Below are positions 43,169-51,100 of a stretch of DNA of 64,000 bases, piece after piece. Location of the stretch: positions 1-64,000 of the forward strand of contig NZ_LFRI01000260.1 in the NCBI RefSeq assembly GCF_001447195.1, in the 5' to 3' direction. The notes under the pieces were generated by a model. The model was given only the letters and a program-made list of their open reading frames with translations, was not told where the DNA came from and did not search any database. The stretch comes from Aquabacterium parvum. GTDB taxonomy: Bacteria > Pseudomonadota > Gammaproteobacteria > Burkholderiales > Burkholderiaceae_C. How positions within the stretch are numbered: position 1 is the stretch's first letter; each line of letters opens with the position of its first letter. The position numbers and the translations under genes are program-made.

Positions 43169-44215
43169 ATGAGCACCGAAATCGAGATCCTGTCCGAAGT
43201 CGAGTCCCTGAAGGCCAAATTCGGCGATACGCGAGCGTTGTACCGCGAGGTCTGCGCGCTGCTGTTCTTCAGGTTCGGGATCACACCGACCGCCAACAAG
43301 CTTTACCAATACGTGCGGCGCGGCTCGATGAACGTGCCGACCGAAGAGGTGGGCAAGTTCTGGGACGACCTGCGGCACCGGGCGCGCGTCGACATCCAGC
43401 ATCCAGACCTGCCGGACCCCATTAAGGCCGTGGCCGCAGAGGCCATCGCAGCGCTTTGGAGCCAGGCGACGGAAGCGGCCCGGGCGGAGCTGGCCGCAGC
43501 CCGGCTGGAGTTCCAGCAGGAAGCCGAACAGGCTCGGGCCAGCCGCGACATCGCCGAACAGGCGGTCGCCCGCATGCACGCAGCCACCGAGCAGCAGCGC
43601 GCCGACATGGAGCGGGTTCAGGCCGTGAGCCAGGCCACGCGCGAAGAACTGGAGGCCGAGCGCCGTGCCCACGCCGGAACCCAGGCCCGGGTCCAGCAAA
43701 TGCAAAGTCAGCTCGAAGAGGCTGGCCGGCAGCAGCAGGCGCTGCAGGAGGGGTTTGCGGCCGAGCTGGCCAGATCCCGCGAGGCGGTCGAGGCCGCCAA
43801 CGAACGCGCCGCCGGCGCCGAACGCCGTGCGCTCAAGGAGATCGAGCAGGAGCGCCAGGCGCGTGCACGGGCCGATGCCGCGGCCGAGGCGGCGCGCCAG
43901 AAGATGGCCGAAGTCGAAGCCGCCGCGCGGGAACAGGCAGTCCAGCATGCGGCCAAGGCCACGCGCCTAGAAATCGACGCCAACCAGGCCAAACTGGCGC
44001 TGGACACGGCGGTCAAAGCCCGCAACGAGCTCACCCGCCAAGTGGGGGAGCTTCAGCAGCAGCTCGCCGACAGTCAGCAGGCCGTGTCCCGCCATCAGGC
44101 CGAAGCCCAGACCCTCCAGGCCATGGTGGAGCGTCTCACACCACCGCCGGCACCAGAAGGCAGCACGACAACCGGGCGCGGTAGTCGCCGCAAGGCAGGC
44201 TCCGGCGGGACATGA
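43169..44215 (+). CDS. tnpT: TnpT-like coiled-coil DNA-binding protein
   Basis: 348 residues. The N-terminal 100 look like KfrA N-terminal DNA-binding domain (LFFRFGITPTANKLYQYVRR), and residues 105-320 form an almost unbroken Ala/Glu/Gln-rich coiled coil. In Tn4651-type elements TnpT helps TnpS in resolution. It is divergent from tnpS. Its stop overlaps the next start (ATGA). Confidence 0.75.
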   Translation: MSTEIEILSEVESLKAKFGDTRALYREVCALLFFRFGITPTANKLYQYVRRGSMNVPTEEVGKFWDDLRHRARVDIQHPDLPDPIKAVAAEAIAALWSQATEAARAELAAARLEFQQEAEQARASRDIAEQAVARMHAATEQQRADMERVQAVSQATREELEAERRAHAGTQARVQQMQSQLEEAGRQQQALQEGFAAELARSREAVEAANERAAGAERRALKEIEQERQARARADAAAEAARQKMAEVEAAAREQAVQHAAKATRLEIDANQAKLALDTAVKARNELTRQVGELQQQLADSQQAVSRHQAEAQTLQAMVERLTPPPAPEGSTTTGRGSRRKAGSGGT

Positions 44216-44574
44216 GTGGTGCGACGGAAAGCCCCGCGGACCCGAAGCTGGTCGCGGTGGCCAAGACTATCAATGACCTTGACGATCTGGTGCGGCTGAT
44301 CCTCAAGGGGCTGACCCGAGCAAAGCCCTGGCAGCGCCAACTGGCTGCGCGCCTGGGCGACGTCGACCGACTGGTGCAGGTGCTCCGGTTGACCATTGCC
44401 ATGGAGAAGCCGAACGGTGAGATCGTCGCTGCGGCCGAAGCTGTCGCCGGCGCCTGTCGCTGCACCGCAGCGTCACTGGCCGACAGCCGGGCGGACTATC
44501 CACCGCTCCAGGCCGTGGCGCTGGTCAGCGACCTCGGAGACAAGCTGCGGGCTGCTTTCGACGAGCTGGCGTAG
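44212..44574 (+). CDS. KPWQRQL-family small helical protein, copy B
   Basis: A 120-residue helical protein, coupled to tnpT by ATGA. The core INDLDDLVRLILKGLTRAKP then WQRQLAARLGDVDRLVQVL parallels the protein at 23917 and the fragment at 47288. The presence of the family next to both transposition modules suggests an accessory transposon function. No domain known to me. Confidence 0.7.
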   Translation: MSGATESPADPKLVAVAKTINDLDDLVRLILKGLTRAKPWQRQLAARLGDVDRLVQVLRLTIAMEKPNGEIVAAAEAVAGACRCTAASLADSRADYPPLQAVALVSDLGDKLRAAFDELA

Positions 44575-44678
44575 AGGCGTCCGCATCAGCCTTTCGCTAC
44601 CGGGGTTGGTAGTGGCCGCGCTTGGCAGTGGCCGATACGGTTCAGATGGGTCCAGTTAGGCCAAGTTCCCCATGCAAA

Positions 44679-44711
44679 CGCACCTTATATGGTGTAGTCC
44701 TTAAAGGTGCG
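44679..44711. promoter_or_regulatory. Operator-like inverted repeat before XRE gene
   Basis: CGCACCTT (44679-44686) and AAGGTGCG (44704-44711) are complementary with a central TATAT. The arrangement fits an autoregulating XRE repressor overlapping its promoter. Confidence 0.5.
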
Positions 44712-44721
44712 TGATGAGCCA

Positions 44722-44744
44722 ATGCGGGCCGGAATCGGCCCGCA
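44722..44744 (+). promoter_or_regulatory. Hairpin abutting the XRE start codon
   Basis: GCGGGCC pairs with GGCCCGC (44724-44743), with GGAATC in the loop, and the ATG at 44745 follows at once. The loop GGA may be the only ribosome contact. This could limit translation. Confidence 0.4.
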
Positions 44745-45074
44745 ATGAGTCTCAAGGCAGCACCCCCCAAATTCGGCCAGGCGCTTCGCGCTGTGCGGCT
44801 CGAGCGTGGGCTGTCGCAGGAAGATTTCTACGAGGTTTCGGGGCGAACCCACCTCAGCCGCCTGGAGAACCAGGGCGCGAGCCCGTCGTTGAACAAGGTC
44901 GCCCAGCTGGCGCAGACGATGGACGTCCATCCCTTGACCCTGCTGACGCTGTCGTTCTGCAATAAGGGCACCCTGGCAGAAATCGACAAGGTCCTGGCCG
45001 CTGTCCGCGACGAAATTGCCTCGTTCGAGAACCTGCGGCTGGGCTCGCGAGACAGGCATCGCCGGACGACGTGA
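44745..45074 (+). CDS. XRE-family HTH regulator
   Basis: 109 residues. HTH: FGQALRAVRLERGLSQEDFY then VSGRTHLSRLENQGASPSLN. The C-terminal part is a short helix (AEIDKVLAAVRDEIASFENL). It overlaps the next small HTH gene (ATGA). A palindrome precedes it. Function likely repression of its own operon. Confidence 0.8.
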   Translation: MSLKAAPPKFGQALRAVRLERGLSQEDFYEVSGRTHLSRLENQGASPSLNKVAQLAQTMDVHPLTLLTLSFCNKGTLAEIDKVLAAVRDEIASFENLRLGSRDRHRRTT

Positions 45075-45334
45075 ACCCGATGCAGCCGACGGCCGATGCT
45101 GCCTTCGCCGCAGAGCTGGCCCAGCTCCGGCTACAGGCGGGACTGAGCCGGCGAAAGTTGGCTGAGCAGCTTGGCATCGAGACAGCCGACGTCGATCTCA
45201 GCGAAGCAGGACAGCGCCACGTCGACGTGGTCGAGCTGTTTCGGTGGTGCCAAGTCTGCGAGTCCTCGCTCGAGGGCTTTGCCGAGCGTATGGATCGACG
45301 CCTGGCGCGGGCCACGGGCTCGGACCGCCACTGA
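45071..45334 (+). CDS. Small HTH protein, XRE-like
   Basis: 87 residues coupled to the preceding gene. LAQLRLQAGLSRRKLAEQLG then SEAGQRHVDVVELFRWCQVC resembles a Cro/CI-type HTH whose recognition helix is weakly conserved. It may act as partner of the XRE regulator before it. Confidence 0.6.
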   Translation: MNPMQPTADAAFAAELAQLRLQAGLSRRKLAEQLGIETADVDLSEAGQRHVDVVELFRWCQVCESSLEGFAERMDRRLARATGSDRH

Positions 45335-45345
45335 GCGGGCCCGAC

Positions 45346-45672
45346 TCACTTCTCTCCAGAAGCCCGCCGACCGTTCGCCGCCCCGGCAGCACGCTTGCGC
45401 GGCCGCGTGCGCAGACGGACGCTGCTGAGCCAACGCAGCTCATCGTCCAGTTCCTGCAGGAACTCCATGAAGTTGAAGTCCAGCGCCTCGATCCACTCCC
45501 GCAGCTCGATGACGTTGAGGGTGGTGGCACCGCTCTCGACGTAGCTGACCCAGCCTTGGCTGCGGCCCAGCAGATCGCCGAGGTCGGACTGGCGCAGTTG
45601 GCGTGACTCGCGCAGGCCTTTGAGCTTCTTCAGGAAGGCTTCGTTGTGGCGGCTGTATAGGGATTTGGACAT
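45346..45672 (-). CDS. XRE-family HTH regulator, divergent
   Basis: 108 residues. KLKGLRESRQLRQSDLGDLL followed by GRSQGWVSYVESGATTLNVI is a Cro/CI HTH; the tail is Arg/Ala-rich. It faces the plus-strand gene starting at 45803 across a short AT-rich region (ATATC...GATAT-like, about 45711-45732), probably its operator. Confidence 0.7.
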   Translation of the reverse strand: MSKSLYSRHNEAFLKKLKGLRESRQLRQSDLGDLLGRSQGWVSYVESGATTLNVIELREWIEALDFNFMEFLQELDDELRWLSSVRLRTRPRKRAAGAANGRRASGEK

Positions 45673-45802
45673 GGATTTCTCTCAGCCTCGCACCGTATCC
45701 CAGCCGTTTCCATATCAAGAATTTGCATATCGCAGGCCTGCTCAAAGAATCCGCGGCTTCCAAAACTCAGCCGGCGGATCGACCCGCCTGCGACAGCTGC
45801 CC

Positions 45803-46303
45803 ATGTTCGTTTCGCACCCCGAGTACGAGTTCCCGATCCCGCCAGCCCTCGACGACCCGGGCACCCAGCATTGGCGCATGGTGGAGCTGAGCCTGCACGC
45901 GCCATGGTTCCTGCTTTCGGTGGAGCTCGTCGATCCGGATGAGCCCGAACTGAGCATCACGCGCACCTTGTGCATCGCCTGGGAGTACGACCTGGCCGAC
46001 GTGCTGCGCCCGCTCGACGCCGACCGGGTGAAGGGCATCGTGTGCATGATGCCCGCCTGGCAGTCGCCCACCGGCCAGTGGTGGTCTCGCGAGATCCGAG
46101 AGGTCTGGGTTCACAGCTCGCCCACTGGCAAGCACATCGTGCTGGCCGACACCGACGGCAAGGAGTTCGATTGCGGGCTGATCCCGGAGCACGTCGGCGA
46201 CGTCGAGAAGGAACTGCTGCTGCGCGTCGACCCGAAGCCGGCCGGCCAGGCGCCCAATCGCCGGGCGCGCCGTGCCGCCCGCCACGGGAAGAAAAGCTCA
46301 TGA
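45803..46303 (+). CDS. Hypothetical protein
   Basis: 166 residues from the ATG at 45803; an ATG at 45671 in frame would overlap the divergent regulator. The core WFLLSVELVDPDEPELSITR and GIVCMMPAWQSPTGQWWSRE is strand-rich. C-terminus basic (RRARRAARHGKKSS). It overlaps the next gene. No family recognised. Confidence 0.55.
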   Translation: MFVSHPEYEFPIPPALDDPGTQHWRMVELSLHAPWFLLSVELVDPDEPELSITRTLCIAWEYDLADVLRPLDADRVKGIVCMMPAWQSPTGQWWSREIREVWVHSSPTGKHIVLADTDGKEFDCGLIPEHVGDVEKELLLRVDPKPAGQAPNRRARRAARHGKKSS

Positions 46304-46608
46304 GCGGCGCTGGCAGCAAGGGCGCTCACGTCGAACGCCACTTTGATATTCGCAAGCAGATCATGCTGGGTTTCTTCAATGGCCGAGAGCAGTACGACGT
46401 ATTGATCGATCCGGGCCAGGGGAAGCTGATGTTCGATGGCCGCGATATCTACTGGCTAATCGACATGGAGCAGCGGATGTCGGACACGATCAACAACGCC
46501 ATCGACATCTGGCTTCGCGATGGCAGCATTGAAGAAGTGTTGGCGCCACCAAGTGCATCAACAGCGGCTGGGTCCGACGATCCTCCAGGTCGAAAGCATG
46601 AGGGGTAA
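46300..46608 (+). CDS. Hypothetical protein
   Basis: A 102-residue protein, coupled by ATGA to the previous gene. HFDIRKQIMLGFFNGREQYD then LIDMEQRMSDTINNAIDIWL looks like a compact alpha/beta fold with a disordered C-terminal tail. Function unknown. Confidence 0.55.
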   Translation: MSGAGSKGAHVERHFDIRKQIMLGFFNGREQYDVLIDPGQGKLMFDGRDIYWLIDMEQRMSDTINNAIDIWLRDGSIEEVLAPPSASTAAGSDDPPGRKHEG

Positions 46609-46831
46609 GCATCCCCCATCAACGGTGGCCCGGCTGAAGCGCCGTCCCGACGGTAGTCAGCAAGTCGTACTGCCAGAAGGCACTTTGCCGTGGCGGCTGG
46701 GCCAGCGCGTGTGGTTCCAGGCCGGGCTTGGTCGGATTGAAGTCTCACCGAAGCCACAGGGCCGCCGCGGTGACCGCCGACACACCGGCCGTATTCGGCG
46801 GGGCTTCAAATCGCTGCTGACCGACGGCTAG
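46598..46831 (+). CDS. Small basic hypothetical protein
   Basis: 77 residues from the ATG at 46598, overlapping the previous stop. It is Arg-rich (RLKRRPDGSQQVVLPEGTLP; RRGDRRHTGRIRRGF), possibly nucleic-acid binding. Its stop is followed by a long hairpin. Confidence 0.5.
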   Translation: MRGKHPPSTVARLKRRPDGSQQVVLPEGTLPWRLGQRVWFQAGLGRIEVSPKPQGRRGDRRHTGRIRRGFKSLLTDG

Positions 46832-46865
46832 CGGTGGTGCTCGTGGTGACGAGGTTCCCGCAAAT

Positions 46866-46898
46866 CCCGCTGCATGCGGAAGTTCCGCATTCAGCGGG
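46866..46898. terminator. Long hairpin between convergent genes
   Basis: CCCGCTG-C-ATGCGGAA (46866-46881) pairs with TTCCGCAT-T-CAGCGGG (46883-46898), and outer CGCAAATCC / GGATTTGCG-like arms extend the symmetry. It lies between the genes ending at 46831 (+) and 46891 (-). A terminator or REP-like repeat is the likely role; there is no T-run. Confidence 0.55.
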
Positions 46899-47130
46899 AA
46901 CGTGCGGATTTGCCGGGTAGAGGTCTAGATTTCGCAGCGCCTCGGACCTTCGCGATGGCCAGGGGCTTTGGTGAGCCAGCCATAAGACCGGCTGTGCCCT
47001 TCGGCTCGGTCCCACTCAGCGCGAGGACGTGATCGCGCATGAGCCCGGCGCCGAACACGCGCGCCGCCCTCTCTGCCAGCTCGGCGGAAATGGTGACGAA
47101 CTTGCCGGGTGCGACTCGAATTCTCTTCAT
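46891..47130 (-). CDS. MKR-RVAPGKF small-family protein, intact copy
   Basis: A 79-residue protein. MKRIRVAPGKFVTISAELAE then a RAARVFGAGLMRDHVL helix and GLMAGSPKPLAIAKVRG. A decayed copy lies at 23012-23210. Both copies are close to a KPWQRQL-family gene, so the two small families move together. Function unknown. Confidence 0.6.
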   Translation of the reverse strand: MKRIRVAPGKFVTISAELAERAARVFGAGLMRDHVLALSGTEPKGTAGLMAGSPKPLAIAKVRGAAKSRPLPGKSARSR

Positions 47131-47287
47131 GGCTGGACCTTCACAGTCCGGGACTCTAGCCAGTCACCGTAGCGTGCGGAAGGGCGAGTTGCGCTCGGCC
47201 AGAAGAGGGGCTCGTACAGCACAACTTTTGCGCTCGAAAAGTCGTTTAATATCAAAGAGTTAGCTCACTTTTTGATAAATTTTCCTG
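47131..47287. other. Short interval, nothing recognised
   Basis: No open frame with support; probably the promoter side of the minus-strand gene starting at 47130, and AT-rich sequence near 47230-47285. Confidence 0.4.
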
Positions 47288-47413
47288 AATATCGGCCAAC
47301 CCTCCATCCAGGACGTTCAGGAGCTGGTGGCGCTGCTGCAGAAGGGACTTTCGCGCGCGAAACCCTGGCAGCGGCAGTTGGCCGCACTCCTGATCGAGGT
47401 CGACGTGGTTCAA
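47288..47413 (+). pseudogene. KPWQRQL-family fragment, copy C
   Basis: The frame reads NIGQPSIQDVQELVALLQKG then LSRAKPWQRQLAALLIEVDV, the same core as the proteins at 23917 and 44212, and is cut at 47413 where the GGAATA repeats start. No start codon is in place. Confidence 0.7.
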
Positions 47414-47414
47414 C

Positions 47415-47500
47415 GGAATAGAGTCAGTAACCATGGAATAAAGTCCGTAAAAATGGACGATTCGACCGACATCGCCCCGGAATAGAGTCCGTAACTATGG
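47415..47500. repeat. Three direct repeats of about 22 bp
   Basis: GGAATAGAGTCAGTAACCAT (47415), GGAATAAAGTCCGTAAAAAT (47435) and GGAATAGAGTCCGTAACTAT (47479), each ending ATGG. They cut the gene fragment before them and lie just before the defence genes, so they may be an end or binding array of a mobile element. Confidence 0.6.
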
Positions 47501-47557
47501 CTGAGTCGAGGCAGGTTCGCACTGGGTCTATCCATCGCCCTGTACCGAGTGAGCTTG

Positions 47558-47890
47558 TCAGACCCACACCACCTTGCCACGCCTCACAAAGTAGTGTGCA
47601 CGGCACCCCTCGCGTCGCCAGATAGAGGGCGCCAGCGTGGGGTGCCCATCCTGATCCACCTGAAGTGACCAGCGAGGACGGGCCTCACGGATCAGCGGAA
47701 GCTCCACAGATTGACCACAGCCGCAAGGGCAGCGCATCATGACCGACCATGCCTCCCCGCCCTCACGCAGCAACACCAAATCTCTTGGCGGCAACTGATC
47801 AAGTGGTAAGTCCCCCTGTACCTCAATCAGTTTTCGAGGGCCGGCCCACCACTCCGCGAGCCTGAGCCAAGCAATCTTGAACTGACTCAT
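47558..47890 (-). CDS. DUF6527 family protein
   Basis: A 110-residue protein. CPCGCGQSVEL (about 54-64) and the end GCRAHYFVRRGKVVW are the family marks, with PRWSLQVDQDGHPTLAPSIW in between. DUF6527 is found in bacterial ubiquitin-like operons; a zinc-binding or peptidase-like role has been suggested for it, which I treat as hypothesis. Its start overlaps the E1 gene stop (ATGA). It is the last gene of the operon, close to the transposon edge. Confidence 0.75.
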   Translation of the reverse strand: MSQFKIAWLRLAEWWAGPRKLIEVQGDLPLDQLPPRDLVLLREGGEAWSVMMRCPCGCGQSVELPLIREARPRWSLQVDQDGHPTLAPSIWRREGCRAHYFVRRGKVVWV

Positions 47891-49275
47891 GCGCGCTCCT
47901 GGTACCCGAGTACCGGCAGTCCAAGCAACGGCTCCGTCGCCCCGATCCCCAACAAGGAAGTTGATTTCACTGGGATAGCCGATTCGGCCTCATGCTCTTC
48001 AAATGCCTCTGCAAGCATGAAGCGCGTGCGCGCAAAGTTGCAGTTGGGCTGTTGCCGGAATGGATATGCCCTGGCGATGAACTCCATGACGCATGCGCTA
48101 GAGGCACGCATGTTGAGCGTGATCACCGAGGGGCCTTGTTCGGACATGCCATCGATGTAACCCGCCTTGACTTGCTCGGCATGCGCCGCTGGGTCTGCCT
48201 CCTCAAGAGCTTCAGCATGCAGAGATGCAGCGGTGTAAACGCCGCGATCAGCCAGGCTGCTTCCACCAGGGAACACGTAGTCCACCCGCCCAGTGACTTC
48301 TGCAATCGCCAGTCCATGCGGTGTGGCACGCGTGGGGATGGCCACACCCACGTCGATCAATGGCAGCAGGAATGCCGCAGCCAGGCGGTCTGCCACCATC
48401 CTTGCGCGAAGCTTGTCGACACAACAGAAGATGACATCTGCTTGTGACGCCGCCAGCACCGCACGCCGGGTCATCACATCAGCGTCAACTGGCGAGAAAA
48501 AGGGCTCTGCCCGCAAGAGGTTGATGCGATCAGCGAATACGTGGACTTTGATCTTCGCGCCATGCGAATCAGCCAGCGTGGTGTTCAGTATTCGGTTGAG
48601 GTTCTTCTCTTCAACGTGATCATGGTCGATGCCGATCACTCGACCGAAACCCAGTCGACACACCTGCTCAGCCGTCACGGAACCCGTGCCAGAAACACCA
48701 ATGACGCAAGCAGTCAAACGCCCAAGCTCCTTGCTCATTTCGGGGGTGAACGCCATTGGACGCGACGCTGGGGAAGCAATCTGTTCACGCCACCAGAAGC
48801 TCAGGTCATCCCCCGCCACCGACACAAGGTCGACCGGTGTCGCTTGGCCGCTTGGGCTGTACAAGCGCGCCAAGATCCGGCCATCAGGCAGCATCACTGC
48901 TGAACCATGATCCGCCGCGACCGCAGCCTGAAGGCACGGGATGACCTCCGAGTCACTCGCATCGTCGACCCGAGAAAAGTCCGGGTAGCCCGTTGGATGG
49001 GAATGCAGCAGGATGATGCTCAACCTAGCAGGTTCCGCCAGATCAACTGCTGCCTCGATGTACTCGCCAGGCCAAGTCAGAGCGTTTTCCGTACGGCGGC
49101 TGCAGGCTTGATGCGGCACCAGAACAATGTCTTTCACCAACAGCCGCACACGCGGTTCGGGTACACGTGTGCACACCAATACGGCGGCGGCTTCCTTACC
49201 ATCACCGGGGAACAGGTGAGCCAACAGCTGCCGGTGAGCTGCCTGCGTCAGGCTCAGCGTGGTGGCGGGCGTCAT
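47887..49275 (-). CDS. JAB protease / E1-like (ThiF) fusion protein
   Basis: 462 residues from the ATG at 49275 (ATGA overlap with the gene before; AAGGAG upstream), not the ATG at 49299. The JAB domain has E28, H91, H93, S101 and D104 in LLHSHPTGYPDFSRVD, the complete JAMM zinc-protease signature. The E1 domain follows: VIGVSGTGSVTAEQ (ATP site), then DHDHVEEKNLNRILNT and DVIFCCVDKL. It should activate and trim ubiquitin-like proteins. A clear thiol active-site Cys of the E1 could not be located with certainty. Confidence 0.85.
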   Translation of the reverse strand: MTPATTLSLTQAAHRQLLAHLFPGDGKEAAAVLVCTRVPEPRVRLLVKDIVLVPHQACSRRTENALTWPGEYIEAAVDLAEPARLSIILLHSHPTGYPDFSRVDDASDSEVIPCLQAAVAADHGSAVMLPDGRILARLYSPSGQATPVDLVSVAGDDLSFWWREQIASPASRPMAFTPEMSKELGRLTACVIGVSGTGSVTAEQVCRLGFGRVIGIDHDHVEEKNLNRILNTTLADSHGAKIKVHVFADRINLLRAEPFFSPVDADVMTRRAVLAASQADVIFCCVDKLRARMVADRLAAAFLLPLIDVGVAIPTRATPHGLAIAEVTGRVDYVFPGGSSLADRGVYTAASLHAEALEEADPAAHAEQVKAGYIDGMSEQGPSVITLNMRASSACVMEFIARAYPFRQQPNCNFARTRFMLAEAFEEHEAESAIPVKSTSLLGIGATEPLLGLPVLGYQERA

Positions 49276-50417
49276 GCGCCCAGCTCCTTGAGCATGCAAG
49301 ATTCAACCAAAGCCAGCTGGGTCTGCACGCAGTCTGAGTTCGGATCCCATGCACTCGCCCCATTGCGGTGGCGCGACCATCCCTGAAACGTCGCCCCCTT
49401 GATGGTTGCCCGCACTTGGGTGCTGGCAACTTCCTGGCCATTGGCCAGTGATACAAAGGGCAGGAAATAGAACATGTCGATCTGGGCGGCTGGATAGTCC
49501 AGCACGATCTCCAGGGCCAACTGAACCTTGGATTGAGAAAAGCCCTCCAGCAGGGGGTAGTCGTGGATGAGCAACCAGCGTCGCGTGGCGCCGGCAGTTG
49601 CATCGTGCTCGATCACGGTTTCCCATTTCAGGCCCAGAGCATCCAAGTACTGATGATCCTTGGGGAGCAGCTGAAAGGCACGGGTAGGCGCGAGTGAAGC
49701 GCATTCGCCGTTGTTGACGTCTCGCAGCATGAGCCTGATCTTCTCAATTCCCGGCTGGCGCAAGTCCACGACAAAGTCACCCGTGATCTCCTGCTTCGGC
49801 TGGCCATGCACGATGAGGTAGATGTGCCACGACTTGTTCGGGTCGTAGCCAGCTCGCGCCATGGCGTCTGCCACCTTGACCTCTGGTTGGTTGTACTCCA
49901 GCAAGACCCCCTGGATCGACAAGGTCCAGGCCTGAGGCTTGATCCGCGACCTGAACGTCTCGACGCCGGGGAGAGTCAGGTCAACACGCTCGTTGGCGGC
50001 GACCTCCACGGCGTCTTGCGGACCGATCAACTCGATCACCGTCTGAGGGTGGTTCCCCGCAAGCATTCGCAGCAGCGCCCCAGAGATGAAGCGATGTGGC
50101 CACTCATACTGCTTGCCATCGATGGTGAAGCGGTACACCCGATCGCCCGAGGCAATCACGAACGTGTTCCCCTGCGCCAAGTTGATGCGCTCATCGAGCC
50201 GGATGCTCTCCATTCCTCCGCCGTGCAGCAACTGCAGCACGATCTGATCAGGGGAAACAGGATGCCCCACCAAAGAGAGGAGATGTTCACCAAGCGCCTC
50301 ATGCGCGTTGGGCGGGGTACAAACGCGCACGGTGCACAGCTCATCGCTGATCAGGTGCAGTTCATGGGTGCCGATTTCATGTTGGCTGTTCGCCGGATGC
50401 TGGTTTTGGGCGTTCAT
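49272..50417 (-). CDS. Triple ubiquitin-like domain / E2-like fusion protein
   Basis: A protein of 381 residues. Ubl 1 is about 17-92, Ubl 2 about 94-160 (YRFTIDGKQYEWPHRFISG, as in the multiubiquitin family), Ubl 3 about 164-233 (WTLSIQGVLLEYNQPEVKV). Residues 245-381 match the prokaryotic E2 family E: RWLLIHDYPLLEGFSQ, FYFLPFVSLANGQEV, FQGWSRHRNGASAW. No Ubl ends in a free C-terminal Gly, so it must act as a fusion or after cleavage. The family E E2 lacks an obvious canonical Cys; a Cys at about 363 (SDCVQTQL) is the only candidate near the usual place. Confidence 0.85.
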   Translation of the reverse strand: MNAQNQHPANSQHEIGTHELHLISDELCTVRVCTPPNAHEALGEHLLSLVGHPVSPDQIVLQLLHGGGMESIRLDERINLAQGNTFVIASGDRVYRFTIDGKQYEWPHRFISGALLRMLAGNHPQTVIELIGPQDAVEVAANERVDLTLPGVETFRSRIKPQAWTLSIQGVLLEYNQPEVKVADAMARAGYDPNKSWHIYLIVHGQPKQEITGDFVVDLRQPGIEKIRLMLRDVNNGECASLAPTRAFQLLPKDHQYLDALGLKWETVIEHDATAGATRRWLLIHDYPLLEGFSQSKVQLALEIVLDYPAAQIDMFYFLPFVSLANGQEVASTQVRATIKGATFQGWSRHRNGASAWDPNSDCVQTQLALVESCMLKELGA

Positions 50418-50483
50418 TGCAGTGTCCTTTCTTTCTGCTTAAATGAATCTGTTTAACTTCGCCCACAACAACACTGCCGAGGA

Positions 50484-50507
50484 CTTGGTGTGAAGACTAT
50501 CACCAAG
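50484..50507. promoter_or_regulatory. Inverted repeat upstream of ubiquitin-like operon
   Basis: CTTGGTG (50484-50490) and CACCAAG (50501-50507) are perfect complements 10 bases apart, between the STAS-like gene and the Ubl gene. TTCTGCTTAAA is found twice nearby (about 50437 and 50509). Operator or terminator is possible. Confidence 0.45.
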
Positions 50508-50536
50508 TTCTGCTTAAAGCAAGCCGTTTATCCAGA

Positions 50537-51091
50537 TTACTTGATGGCGAGGTACTTGAACTCGATGCCGCCCGTCTCAGCCACTTCCTCAACGCGCAAA
50601 AAGTAGCCCTCCAGGACCAACTTCTTCAGCCGCGTGCTGGCGTTCTGTACAGACAGGCCCAGATCGGCGGCGACCTGAGAGGTCGTCACTTGGCCCTGCT
50701 GAAGCACGTAGTGGACGAGCGCCTTGGTCGCTTGGTTCATCTCGGGCCCGATCACTTCAAAGTCTTGCCCGTTCCATATGACCATCGGCTGCGCCTTGGC
50801 CAGAGCCGCATAGCTCCAGTTGTCGATCAAGTCCCTGTTGTGCAGATCCGTGAGATAGATCCCTCTCTCGCCACGCAGTTGCTTGGCGAGAGCGATCACG
50901 CTTTCACGAGGGAAAGAGGCGTCGGTCGCCTCGATGCCATCCAGGGAAACACCGAACACTCGCGTGGCCGGGTGAGCTTCCACAAAGTCCGCCAGACCAC
51001 GGAAAACAGCCTTCCCTTGGCTATTGCCAAACGGACGATCAGTGCCTCCCGTGAAGTCGCGTAGTTTCACGACGATGGAATTCTGGTTCAT
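50537..51091 (-). CDS. STAS-like (DUF4325-type) protein with winged HTH
   Basis: A 184-residue protein. Residues 1-105 (IVVKLRDFTGGTDRPFGNSQ, GKAVFRGLADFVEAHPATRV) look like a STAS-like DUF4325 domain; residues 110-184 (ALVHYVLQQGQVTTSQVAAD, LGLSVQNASTRLKKLVLEGY) are a winged helix. The gene starts 9 bases after the GHKL ATPase gene on the same strand. Anti-anti-sigma-like pairing with that ATPase is inferred. Confidence 0.7.
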   Translation of the reverse strand: MNQNSIVVKLRDFTGGTDRPFGNSQGKAVFRGLADFVEAHPATRVFGVSLDGIEATDASFPRESVIALAKQLRGERGIYLTDLHNRDLIDNWSYAALAKAQPMVIWNGQDFEVIGPEMNQATKALVHYVLQQGQVTTSQVAADLGLSVQNASTRLKKLVLEGYFLRVEEVAETGGIEFKYLAIK

Positions 51092-51100
51092 TTTAGCAGT

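Larger units (their letters stand above)
18884..47500. mobile_element. Tn4651-like Tn3-family transposon region (right boundary uncertain)
   Basis: Left end repeat, tnpA with a small overlapping gene, and a divergent tyrosine recombinase/coiled-coil pair with palindromes between them make up the Tn4651-type arrangement. The metal-resistance genes lie between the two modules. Remnants of other transposases inside show repeated insertion. The right edge is placed near 47.5 kb because the next intact gene set (47558 on) is of a different kind; no right repeat or target duplication was confirmed. Confidence 0.6.

Noticed and set aside
47550-47570. TCAGACCC near 47555 as a right terminal repeat of the transposon
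   Set aside because: It matches only a few bases of the left repeat and codes for the conserved end of the DUF6527 protein.
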